From Sphingomonas sp. CCH9-E2 (lineage in GTDB: Bacteria > Pseudomonadota > Alphaproteobacteria > Sphingomonadales > Sphingomonadaceae): a DNA stretch of 38,007 nucleotides. This document shows positions 31,139 to 38,007 of this stretch, piece by piece. Location: NCBI RefSeq assembly GCF_001557215.1, contig NZ_LSJM01000278.1, forward strand, positions 1 to 38,007, read 5' to 3'. Made by a program: the position numbers and the translations under genes. The notes under the pieces were generated by a model, which saw only the letters and a list, made by a program, of their open reading frames with translations, did no database searches and was not told where the DNA came from. How positions within the stretch are numbered: position 1 is the first letter of the stretch; each line of letters opens with the position of its first letter.

Positions 31139-33814
31139 ATGAAAAAGAGCACCGCATTCGGAAGTCTGCTGCTTCTGACCTCGCAACTTGTTGCGCCGCA
31201 CGCGCTCGCCCAGGCTGCGCAGGATGCGACCGCCGAAGCCGCGCCGCAGGAAGCCGAGGCCGCTCCGCAGGCCCAAGAGGAAGAGGTCGAAATCTCCGCC
31301 CCGGGTGCGGGCGATAGCAGCGAAGAAATCGTCGTTATCGGGCGCAACATCCCCAATGTCATCAAGACCACTCCGCAGGTCGTGTCGGTGCTCTCGGCCG
31401 CAGACATTGCGCGGTCGGGCGAAGGCGACATCGCCGGTGCGCTGACCCGCGTGACCGGCCTCAGCGTCGTCGGCAACGGCTTCGTCTATGTGCGCGGCCT
31501 TGGCGACCGCTATTCCTCGTCATTACTCAACGGCCTTCCGCTGCCCAGCCCCGAGCCGCTGCGCCGCGTGGTGCCGCTCGACCTGTTTCCGACCAACATC
31601 GTCGGGTCGGCACTGGTGCAGAAGAGCTATTCGCCCAACTATCCCGGCGAATTCGGCGGCGGTGCGATCAACATCACCACTCGCGCCGCACCGCGTGAGG
31701 GCTTTTTCGAGATCGGCGGATCGATCGGTTTCGACACCGCGACCACCAGCGAACTCGGTTACACCTATGACGGCGGCAGCTACGACGTCTTCGGCTATGA
31801 CGATGGCGAGCGCAGTGTGCCGAACTTCATCCTCGCCGCCGGTGCCAATGGCACGTCGGTGACCAACGCCGCTCAGCTGATGCAGCTGTCGAACGCGCCG
31901 ACCACGGTCGTGTTCGAGAACAACCATATCCCGGCCAACTGGTCGGCCAGCACCAGCTTCGCCAAGACCTTCGACACCGGCGGCCTGCGCATCGGCGTGA
32001 TCGGTGCCGGCGGCCTGTCGAACAGCTGGAGTACGCGTGCGCAGACGCAGCAGGTGGCGGTTGACGCCGATGGCGGCCTTGCCAGCGACGGCGACCAGGT
32101 GACGACCGACAACCGCGTCATCGTCAACGGCCTGTTCGGCGTCGGCCTGGAGTTCGGCGAGCATCTGATCCGTTTCACCAATGTCTATATCCACGACACG
32201 CTGAAGCAGGCGATCATCGGCCAATTCGACGAGGAAAACTTCGGTATTCCGGGTTCGTTCGGCGTCCCGACCTTCGCCACACAGAACACCAACTGGTTCG
32301 AGCGGCAGCTGTTCACCAGCCAGGTCGTCGCCGAGCTCGATTTCGGTGCGGTCGATGTCGACCTGCGCGGTGCCTATGCCAATACCAAGCGCAAGGCGCC
32401 GTATGAGCGGGCGTTCCGCTATATCTACAGCGACGCGTTCGACGATTACATCAACACGTTGAACAGCCCGAGCGGCGCGACCATCGCGTTCAGCGACCTC
32501 AATGAGGATCTGTGGACCGGTGCAGTCGATCTCGCTTACGAGTTCAACACTGCCCGCCCGCTCACCGTGTCGGCCGGCTATGCCTATACGGATACGGAAC
32601 GCCAGTCCTACCGCTACTTCTTCCGCTTCATTGGTCCGAACAATGGCGGCGTGAACCAGACGGTGGCGCAGCAGCGTCCGGACTATCTGCTGTCGGACTA
32701 CAACATCCAGACCTACGGCATCACCCTGCGCAACGAGTCGACGGGCACCGGTGCGGCGGCCTATGACGCGTCGCTGAAGGTCCATGCGGGCTATCTGCAG
32801 GGCGAGGCCGAGCTGCTGGACGGCCTGCGCGTGTCGGGTGGCGTGCGGTATGAAACCGCCGAGCAGAAGGTGCTGCCGACCGGTGCCGTCGCCGGGACCA
32901 ATCTCGACAACGACTATTGGCTGCCCGCAGCTACTGTAACGTGGAACTTCGCTCCGGACATGCAGCTGCGCGTCCATGGGTCGAAGACCATCGCCCGCCC
33001 GCAGTTCCGCGAGCTGGCACCGCAGCTGTATCAGGATTTCGAGAGCAGCCGCCAGTTCCTCGGCAACCCGCTGCTGATCGACTCGCAGCTCTACAACGCC
33101 GAAGCGCGCGTCGAGTGGTTCTTCGCGCGTGATCAGCGCATCACGGCGGCTGGCTTCTTCAAGAAGATCGATAATCCGATTGAGGCGGTGGCGTTCGTCG
33201 CAGGCGGCTCAACCTCGCTGCAGACCGGCTTCTCGAACGCACCCAGCGCCAAGCTGTGGGGCGGCGAGATCGAGGCGCAGAAGCATATCGCCCTCGACAC
33301 GCTCGGCGGTGGCTTCTTCGATACGAAGCGGCTCGTGCTCGTTGCGAACTACACCTATACCAAGTCGGAGATTGAAGCCGGCAACGAGCTGGTGGCGAGC
33401 CCGATCCTGGGTGCGGCACCGGTCCAAGCCTCGCTGCTGTTCAACAATGGCGGCCCGCTGGTCGGTCAGTCGGACCATCTGGTCAACTTCCAGATCGGGT
33501 TCGAGGATACCGCCTCGCTCTCTCAGATGACCGTGCTGCTTAACTATGCGAGCGAGCGCGTCACCAATCGCGGCCCGGTGGTCGAGGGCGTTCGCCTGCC
33601 CGACATCGTCGAAAAGCCGGGCCTGACCGTCGATCTGGTCGCGCGTCAGGGCTTCGAGCTGGCAGGCGCGGAGTTCGAACTCAAGTTCGAAGCCCGTAAC
33701 CTGACCAAGACGCGCTATCAGGAATATCAGACCTTCGCGAACGGGGTTCGCGCCGACACCAACACCTATGATGTCGGTCGCAAATTCTCGCTGGGCATCA
33801 GCGCGAAGTTCTGA
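31139..33814 (+). CDS. TonB-dependent outer membrane receptor
   Basis: This 891-residue protein has a signal peptide at 1-25 (cut after HALAQ), an Ala/Glu-rich spacer (26-60) and a TonB-box-like EEIVVIG (62-68). The plug domain (about 72-185) includes the diagnostic RGLGDRYSSSLLNGLPLPSPEP (119-140) and EFGGGAINITTR (171-182), and a 22-strand-type barrel ends in Phe. The plug motif variant NGLPLPSPEPLRRVVPLDLFP is typical of the receptor group paired with secreted lipoproteins near type II secretion genes. The transported substrate is not evident. A phosphate-linked ligand is suggested only by the upstream Pho-box-like element. The ribosome-binding site is weak (ACGGA). A terminator separates it from the lipoprotein gene. 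Confidence 0.9.
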   Translation: MKKSTAFGSLLLLTSQLVAPHALAQAAQDATAEAAPQEAEAAPQAQEEEVEISAPGAGDSSEEIVVIGRNIPNVIKTTPQVVSVLSAADIARSGEGDIAGALTRVTGLSVVGNGFVYVRGLGDRYSSSLLNGLPLPSPEPLRRVVPLDLFPTNIVGSALVQKSYSPNYPGEFGGGAINITTRAAPREGFFEIGGSIGFDTATTSELGYTYDGGSYDVFGYDDGERSVPNFILAAGANGTSVTNAAQLMQLSNAPTTVVFENNHIPANWSASTSFAKTFDTGGLRIGVIGAGGLSNSWSTRAQTQQVAVDADGGLASDGDQVTTDNRVIVNGLFGVGLEFGEHLIRFTNVYIHDTLKQAIIGQFDEENFGIPGSFGVPTFATQNTNWFERQLFTSQVVAELDFGAVDVDLRGAYANTKRKAPYERAFRYIYSDAFDDYINTLNSPSGATIAFSDLNEDLWTGAVDLAYEFNTARPLTVSAGYAYTDTERQSYRYFFRFIGPNNGGVNQTVAQQRPDYLLSDYNIQTYGITLRNESTGTGAAAYDASLKVHAGYLQGEAELLDGLRVSGGVRYETAEQKVLPTGAVAGTNLDNDYWLPAATVTWNFAPDMQLRVHGSKTIARPQFRELAPQLYQDFESSRQFLGNPLLIDSQLYNAEARVEWFFARDQRITAAGFFKKIDNPIEAVAFVAGGSTSLQTGFSNAPSAKLWGGEIEAQKHIALDTLGGGFFDTKRLVLVANYTYTKSEIEAGNELVASPILGAAPVQASLLFNNGGPLVGQSDHLVNFQIGFEDTASLSQMTVLLNYASERVTNRGPVVEGVRLPDIVEKPGLTVDLVARQGFELAGAEFELKFEARNLTKTRYQEYQTFANGVRADTNTYDVGRKFSLGISAKF

Positions 33815-33835
33815 ACGACGCCAATCGAATGGGGC

Positions 33836-33864
33836 AAGGGCCGTCCCCTCGGGGCGGCCCTTTT
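33836..33864 (+). terminator. Intrinsic terminator after the TonB receptor gene
   Basis: AAGGGCCG (33836 onward) pairs with CGGCCCTT (to about 33862), with an inner CCCC/GGGG extension, followed by TTTT (33861-33864). It lies between the convergent receptor and oxygenase genes and mainly serves the plus strand. Confidence 0.8.
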
Positions 33865-33868
33865 CCGT

Positions 33869-34522
33869 TCACCCCCAGGGGCGTTCGCGAAACCATTTGG
33901 TGATGACGTATTTGGTCCCCGCGCGCACCTTCATCGCATGATGCAGGGTTGAGGGATTGGGCGTGCCATTGGGCCGCAAATTGCTCCACGCCAGCAGCTT
34001 CCCCGGCTCGGGCTGGACCAGCTTGTCGATCGCCTTGAACCGTGTCGCGCCGCCGGCCTCGACGGTGTTGAGGTAGATCATCACCGTCCAGGTGCGCTGC
34101 CCCGAAACCGCGCAGAATTTCTCGAAGTCGACGCCGGTCGGCTCGAAATAGTCGGTATGCGCCTTGAACTCCTGGCCCACGGCATAGCGTTGTCCCTGCA
34201 GCGGCTCCCCATGCGCCGGGTCGAGGCCGATGAAATCGCAGATCATCGCGTCGAGCCGGACCGACGCATCGCTCGCCACCGGCAGATCGCACGTCTCGCT
34301 CGTGCGGAACACCGCGTCGCCATTATAGTCTGAGACGAGCGACGGACGCCGGTCCCGGTCGATCATCGCCATCAGATCGGCGCAGAACGCGGCATCGAGA
34401 AAGCCCTTGCGAATGAACAGCGTCAGCTTGGGCGTCGGGACCCGCTGAACCCCCGGACGGCCGGACAGGCGCTCGATCACAGGCTCGATCGGAAAGCCGG
34501 CAGCGGGGGAGGGTGCGATCAT
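33869..34522 (-). CDS. Prolyl-4-hydroxylase-like 2-oxoglutarate/Fe(II) oxygenase
   Basis: This 217-residue protein has a P4Hc domain. The iron ligands are H122 and D124 (AHTDYF) and the distal H194 (STLHHAM). The 2-oxoglutarate carboxylate ligand is K204 in GTKYVITKW. The YLN (150-152) and GGATRF (157-162) strand signatures are present, so it should be active. No signal peptide is visible, so it acts in the cytosol. Bacterial members hydroxylate prolines or other residues in proteins, and the target here is unknown. It is convergent with the TonB receptor gene and divergent from the GspE-like gene (107 bases between starts). Confidence 0.85.
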   Translation of the reverse strand: MIAPSPAAGFPIEPVIERLSGRPGVQRVPTPKLTLFIRKGFLDAAFCADLMAMIDRDRRPSLVSDYNGDAVFRTSETCDLPVASDASVRLDAMICDFIGLDPAHGEPLQGQRYAVGQEFKAHTDYFEPTGVDFEKFCAVSGQRTWTVMIYLNTVEAGGATRFKAIDKLVQPEPGKLLAWSNLRPNGTPNPSTLHHAMKVRAGTKYVITKWFRERPWG

Positions 34523-34629
34523 CCGGCGTATTTGCCAGAAGCCCTTGCGCGTATCCAGAGCCTGACATCGACTTAAAAAATTCGCGGAAACGAAGGCAAA
34601 CCGTCACAATTGCGCAATAGCGCAGCAAC

Positions 34630-35658
34630 ATGGGCGACGCCGACACTCTCGACCAACTTCTGGAGGCCGCGATCGCAGCCGGCATCCCCGCGGTGCATCT
34701 GGTGCGTGACGGCGGAGCGGTGCGTATTCTGGTCCGCGCGGTGTCCGGCCTCGCCCCGGTGCACAGCCTGGTCGCCACCCCCGAATGGCTCGACGCCGCG
34801 CAAGCGCTGCCCAACGCCACCCGCCGCGGCGAGCGCGTCGTCATCGATCTTGCCAACCGCTACTCGGGCGCAGGCGGCTTCGCCGAACTGGGCATGCCTG
34901 GCTCAATGCGCGCCGCGATCGAGCGTGAGACGCTTGCGCCGGGCGGAGTAATCCTGATCGCGTCGGAGGATGCCGCGACCATGACGCGCGCCATGGCCGC
35001 CGCCGCGCATGCACCGGGCGAGCGGCACGTAATCGAGGTTGCCGCCGACCGCGCCGATCTCGACGCTGCCGCGCGGATGGACTGCGACGCGATCGTGCTC
35101 CGTCCGGGCGACGACCGCGGACTGCTGGCGGCGGCATTCGATCATGCGCAGCGCGGCGTTCGCATCGTCCTGGGCGTCGAAGCGGCCGACGCGATGGCGG
35201 CGATTGCCCGGCTGCGCGCGGCGCGGGTGGAGCGGCATCTGCTCGCCTTCGCGCTCCGGGTGGCGATTGCCGCGCGCACCGAACCGCGCCTCTGTCCCGC
35301 CTGCCGGCGCCCGGCCCAGGCCGAAGGGTCCGAATCGGCACTGCTCGGGGTCGATCCCGGCACGGTCATCTATCGCGCCAACGGGTGTTCGGCCTGCGAC
35401 CATCGTGGCTTTTCGGGATCGGTCATGCTGTTCGAATCGGTGGTCGTCGATCCGGGCCTGCGCAGGCTGCTCGCCGAAGGAGGCGATGTCGCGATCCTCG
35501 CACGGCACGCCTTTGTCCGCGCGCCGACGCTGGCCGCCTCGGCGCGCGCGCTGGCGCGGGAGGGGCGGATTACGGTGGATACTGCGATCCGCATCGCGCG
35601 GGCGGCGGGGGCCGGATCGGTCACAGCCGCGCCGCACCCCCATCTGCTGATGGCTTGA
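34630..35658 (+). CDS. Catalytically dead GspE/PilB-like protein (secretion pseudo-ATPase)
   Basis: This 342-residue protein is recognisable as a GspE relative by its C-terminal zinc-binding half: LCPAC (C222, C225), GCSACDHRGFSGS (C253, C256) and the following LFE...VD pattern. The part before it follows the GspE core order. IPAVHLVRDGGAVRILVRAV (19-38) stands where GspE has ASDIHIEP. APGGVILIASEDAATM (103-118) stands where the P-loop should be. MDCDAIVLRPGDDRG (150-164) replaces the Walker B GEIRD. LGVEAADA (181-188) replaces the His box. All nucleotide-handling residues are lost while the frame is intact, so it is probably a folded pseudo-ATPase rather than a pseudogene. The N1 docking domain is absent, and there is no clear ribosome-binding site before the ATG at 34630. 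It may regulate or cap a type II secretion or pilus ATPase encoded outside the window. Confidence 0.75.
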   Translation: MGDADTLDQLLEAAIAAGIPAVHLVRDGGAVRILVRAVSGLAPVHSLVATPEWLDAAQALPNATRRGERVVIDLANRYSGAGGFAELGMPGSMRAAIERETLAPGGVILIASEDAATMTRAMAAAAHAPGERHVIEVAADRADLDAAARMDCDAIVLRPGDDRGLLAAAFDHAQRGVRIVLGVEAADAMAAIARLRAARVERHLLAFALRVAIAARTEPRLCPACRRPAQAEGSESALLGVDPGTVIYRANGCSACDHRGFSGSVMLFESVVVDPGLRRLLAEGGDVAILARHAFVRAPTLAASARALAREGRITVDTAIRIARAAGAGSVTAAPHPHLLMA

Positions 35659-35708
35659 GCACAGGTGCTTGACGCTGATCGGGCACGCGGCTAAGCGCGC
35701 CACTCCAC

Positions 35709-35786
35709 GGCGATCGTAGTTCAATTGGTTAGAGCACCGGCTTGTGATGCCGGGGGTTGCGGGTTCAAGTCCCGTCGATCGCCCCA
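35709..35786 (+). tRNA. tRNA-His (anticodon GTG), with encoded G-1 and CCA
   Basis: The 8-bp acceptor GGCGATCG (35709-35716) pairs with CGATCGCC (35776-35783). The extra G-1:C73 pair at its end is the tRNA-His identity mark, followed by CCA (35784-35786). The stem CCGGC/GCCGG holds the loop TTGTGAT, giving anticodon GTG. The T-loop GTTCAAGTC is intact. Confidence 0.95.
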
Positions 35787-35876
35787 TTTTCCCATCGCCT
35801 GCATTTTGGACTGGCGCTGCGTCGCGCGGAACAATATTACGCGCCCTCGAAATATTGTTAGCCGACTGGAAGCGCC

Positions 35877-36929
35877 ATGACTGCCGTGTGGGACCTGCCT
35901 GATTTCGACGCGCATGAGGGGGTTCACCTCATCACCGATCCTGCGAGCGGCCTGCGCGCGGTGATTGCCGTCCACTCGACCAATCTCGGCCCGGCGGCGG
36001 GCGGCGTGCGCTTCTGGCACTATGCCGATGGCAATGCCGCGATCACGGATGCGTTGCGGCTGTCGCGGGGTATGAGCTTCAAGAATGCCATGGCCAGCCT
36101 TCCGCTGGGTGGCGGCAAGGGCGTGGTGCTGGCCCCCGAACCCGGCGCGACGATCAGCGAGGCACAGCTCATCGCCTTCGGTGAAGCAGTCGAGTCGCTC
36201 GGCGGGCGGTACGTGACCGCCGAGGATGTCGGCATGTCCGAAGAGCGGATGAAGGTCATCGCGACCCGCACCCGCCACGTCTCTGGCCTGCCCGTCGCGG
36301 GCGGCAGCGCGGGCGGCGATCCGGGTCCGTTCACCGCGCTCGGCATCTATCTCGGCGTCAAGGCGGCGGCGAAGCGTGCGCTCGGCGCCGACTCGATGGC
36401 CGGCGTGCATGTCGCGGTCCAGGGCGTGGGCAGCGTCGGCGGCGGCCTCGCCCGCCGCCTTGCCGCCGATGGTGCCAAGCTGACGCTGGCCGATGTCAAC
36501 GCCGACAAGGCAAAGGCACTCGCCGCCGAGTTGGGTGCGGACATTGTTGCAGCGGATGAAATCGCGACTGTCGCGGCAGAGGTGTTCAGCCCCAACGCGC
36601 TCGGCGCGATCCTGACCGAAGACAGCATCGCCGCGCTCCAGTGCAAGGTCGTTGCGGGCGGCGCGAACAACCAGCTGGCGAAGCCCGGCGACGGCGCCCG
36701 CATCCACGCGCGCGGCATCCTCTACGCCCCCGATTACGTGATCAACGCCGGCGGCATCATCAATGTCGGCCTCGAATATCTTGGCCAGGGTGACCGCGCC
36801 GAAGTGGAGGCGCGCATCGCCAGGATCCCCGACCGCCTGAACGAAGTCTGGGACGAAAGCGCCCGCACCGGCGACCCCGCGAGCGTGGTTGCCGACCGGA
36901 TCGCGATGCGACTGATCGGGCGGGGGTAA
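35877..36929 (+). CDS. Leu/Val/Phe-type amino-acid dehydrogenase (Glu/Leu/Phe/Val dehydrogenase family)
   Basis: This 350-residue NAD-dependent oxidative deaminase has the substrate lysines K69 (MSFKNA) and K81 (LGGGKG), catalytic D117 (TAEDVG), GPFTALG (150-156), and the NAD-binding glycine motif G183-x-G185-xx-G188 (VQGVGSVGG). A NAGGIINVG motif is near the C-terminus. The size fits leucine, valine or phenylalanine dehydrogenase, not the larger glutamate dehydrogenase. GGAAG precedes the ATG at 35877 by 4-5 bases. It converts a branched-chain or aromatic amino acid to the 2-oxo acid with NADH formation. Which substrate is preferred cannot be read by eye. It stands alone after tRNA-His. Confidence 0.88.
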   Translation: MTAVWDLPDFDAHEGVHLITDPASGLRAVIAVHSTNLGPAAGGVRFWHYADGNAAITDALRLSRGMSFKNAMASLPLGGGKGVVLAPEPGATISEAQLIAFGEAVESLGGRYVTAEDVGMSEERMKVIATRTRHVSGLPVAGGSAGGDPGPFTALGIYLGVKAAAKRALGADSMAGVHVAVQGVGSVGGGLARRLAADGAKLTLADVNADKAKALAAELGADIVAADEIATVAAEVFSPNALGAILTEDSIAALQCKVVAGGANNQLAKPGDGARIHARGILYAPDYVINAGGIINVGLEYLGQGDRAEVEARIARIPDRLNEVWDESARTGDPASVVADRIAMRLIGRG

Positions 36930-37094
36930 GGTCGTTCGCTTTTGAGCGCTTGAGCACCCGTGCGGACGCGCAAATGCCGAATGTGTCCCCGGTGAGCACG
37001 TCCGGTCTGCAGCGCCGAGCCGAGCACGCGATCGCGCGACCTTTATCTTGCGGCACGATGGGCATAGCGTCGCCCGGACCGGTTCCGCAATGAA

Positions 37095-38007
37095 ATGGCT
37101 CCAGCAGTGCCTCAGTTCGAAGTCCTGATCGTCGGCACTGGACCTGCGGGCACCGCCGCCGCGCAGGTCCTCGCCGAAGCGGGAACGTGCCGCGTCGCAA
37201 TGGTCGATAAGGCTCGGCTGCCACGTCCCAAAGCCTGTGGCGGAGTTTTCCCGTATCGGTTGATGGACAGGATCGGCGACAGCTCTTCAATTCCGTTCGA
37301 TGCGGAATATCGGATGCTGCGCTTCTCCAATCGCGGGGACGCGCTGGCCTCGCAGCCGGCGCACTTGCTGGGCGTAGACCGTGGGACCTTTGACCATCGA
37401 CTTGCGCAACGCGCAGCAAAACGGGGTGCCGACACCATCACCCTGATCGAGCAGTTCGACGTCACGTCGCTTTCAGTGGCGCACGACAGTGTTCGCATCA
37501 TCGACCGGACCGGAAACGCGCTATCGGGGCGCGTCCTGATCGCTGCCGACGGCGCGTTTAGTCGCATCGCACGACTTGCCGGGCTGAACCGCGAGCATGT
37601 CGTGCGACCCGCGATCGATCTTGAGGTCGTGGCACATCCGGAAGATGTCGCGGCGCTCGGGCAAATGCCTGCCATCGATCTGTTCGAGCTGGATGACGGC
37701 TATGGCTGGATTTTCCCCAAGGCAGACCGTCTGTCGTGCGGGGTCGTTTCGTGGAGCGGAAAGACGAACCTCAACGATGCACTCGGCCGATATCTCGGAC
37801 GACGCCTTCCCGGCGGGTGGCGGGTGATCCGCCGGATGGGCCACGGCATTCCGATCTACACGTCCCATACCGACATTGCGCGCGGACGGATCATGCTGGC
37901 CGGTGACGCTGCCAACCTCGCCGACCCCATTTACGGCGCGGGAATCGAGGCCGCCTATGAGAGCGGCGTCCTGGCGGGGCGCGCCGCGCAGGCGATCTGT
38001 TCAGGGG
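37095..38007 (+). CDS. Geranylgeranyl reductase-family flavoprotein, 3' end outside window (partial)
   Basis: The first 304 residues are present and the frame is open to the right edge. The N-terminus has the FAD-binding VGTGPAGTAAAQVLAE (13-28) with an acidic-strand end MVDKARLPRPKACGG (36-50), whose CGG-type segment is typical of the geranylgeranyl reductase family. A second FAD signature, AGDAANLADPIYGAGIEAA, lies at about 270-288. The family reduces prenyl chains of quinones, carotenoids or membrane lipids using NAD(P)H and FAD. Some members act on other isoprenoids or are general monooxygenase-like. The ATG at 37095 is the first after an in-frame stop at 37065-37067, with a weak ribosome-binding site. 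GC is slightly lower than in the neighbouring genes. Confidence 0.85.
   Translation, partial: MAPAVPQFEVLIVGTGPAGTAAAQVLAEAGTCRVAMVDKARLPRPKACGGVFPYRLMDRIGDSSSIPFDAEYRMLRFSNRGDALASQPAHLLGVDRGTFDHRLAQRAAKRGADTITLIEQFDVTSLSVAHDSVRIIDRTGNALSGRVLIAADGAFSRIARLAGLNREHVVRPAIDLEVVAHPEDVAALGQMPAIDLFELDDGYGWIFPKADRLSCGVVSWSGKTNLNDALGRYLGRRLPGGWRVIRRMGHGIPIYTSHTDIARGRIMLAGDAANLADPIYGAGIEAAYESGVLAGRAAQAICSG

Noticed and set aside
34630..35658. GspE-like gene as a frameshifted pseudogene
   Set aside because: The frame is intact with normal codon bias, and the tetracysteine cluster and fold order are kept, which argues against decay.
1..38007. CRISPR array, insertion sequence, prophage or toxin-antitoxin pair
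   Set aside because: No regularly spaced repeats, transposase, integrase or phage genes were seen. All repeats found are short palindromes or coding repeats.

Overview
The window comes from a GC-rich alphaproteobacterium, most likely a sphingomonad (Sphingomonas or a close relative). The reasons are the gene content (an RcdA/DUF1465 protein, a cysteine-poor DksA, fixLJ, TonB-dependent receptors), the high-GC codon use, and the tig-clpP-clpX-lon-hupB order. It is chromosomal and mostly housekeeping. I see no phage, insertion sequence, CRISPR array or plasmid function. Both ends cut genes: a Gly/Ser/Thr-rich repeat protein on the left and a geranylgeranyl-reductase-type flavoprotein on the right.

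Layout. Positions 1-4.6 kb hold the repeat protein, an AT-richer regulatory gap, dksA, a PilZ c-di-GMP receptor, two divergent DUF465 mini-genes, an RcdA-family gene and rmuC. Positions 4.6-17.5 kb form a low-oxygen respiration block: cydDC on the minus strand, then cydA-cydB-cydX-hemN, a tandem universal stress protein with an NAD(P)H quinone-reductase-like flavoprotein, ompW, and the oxygen sensor fixL with fixJ and a degenerate receiver-domain gene. A tRNA-Leu follows, then the protein-quality-control block at 17.8-28.9 kb: tig, clpP, clpX, lon and hupB. It is interrupted by a GT2 glycosyltransferase, a small membrane protein, a diguanylate cyclase and an M1 peptidase. After tRNA-Val comes a lipoprotein plus TonB-dependent receptor pair (29.4-33.8 kb) with a Pho-box-like element upstream. 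Next are a prolyl-4-hydroxylase-like oxygenase, a GspE-like protein that has lost every ATPase motif, tRNA-His, an amino-acid dehydrogenase and the partial reductase.

How the parts fit. CydABX is the high-affinity bd oxidase, CydDC is needed for its assembly, and HemN makes haem without oxygen. FixL keeps its haem-binding His and Arg, so FixLJ could control the block. Three promoter regions here (cydD/cydA, uspA, ompW/fixL) share a related 16-bp element. The degenerate receiver after fixJ is a candidate FixT-like brake. The 29-35.7 kb region resembles, from memory, phosphate-starvation lipoprotein/TonB-receptor loci that sit beside type II secretion genes in Caulobacter. The GspE-derived pseudo-ATPase is its most unusual member.

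Limits: all family assignments are by eye from motifs, and no database search or structure prediction was run.
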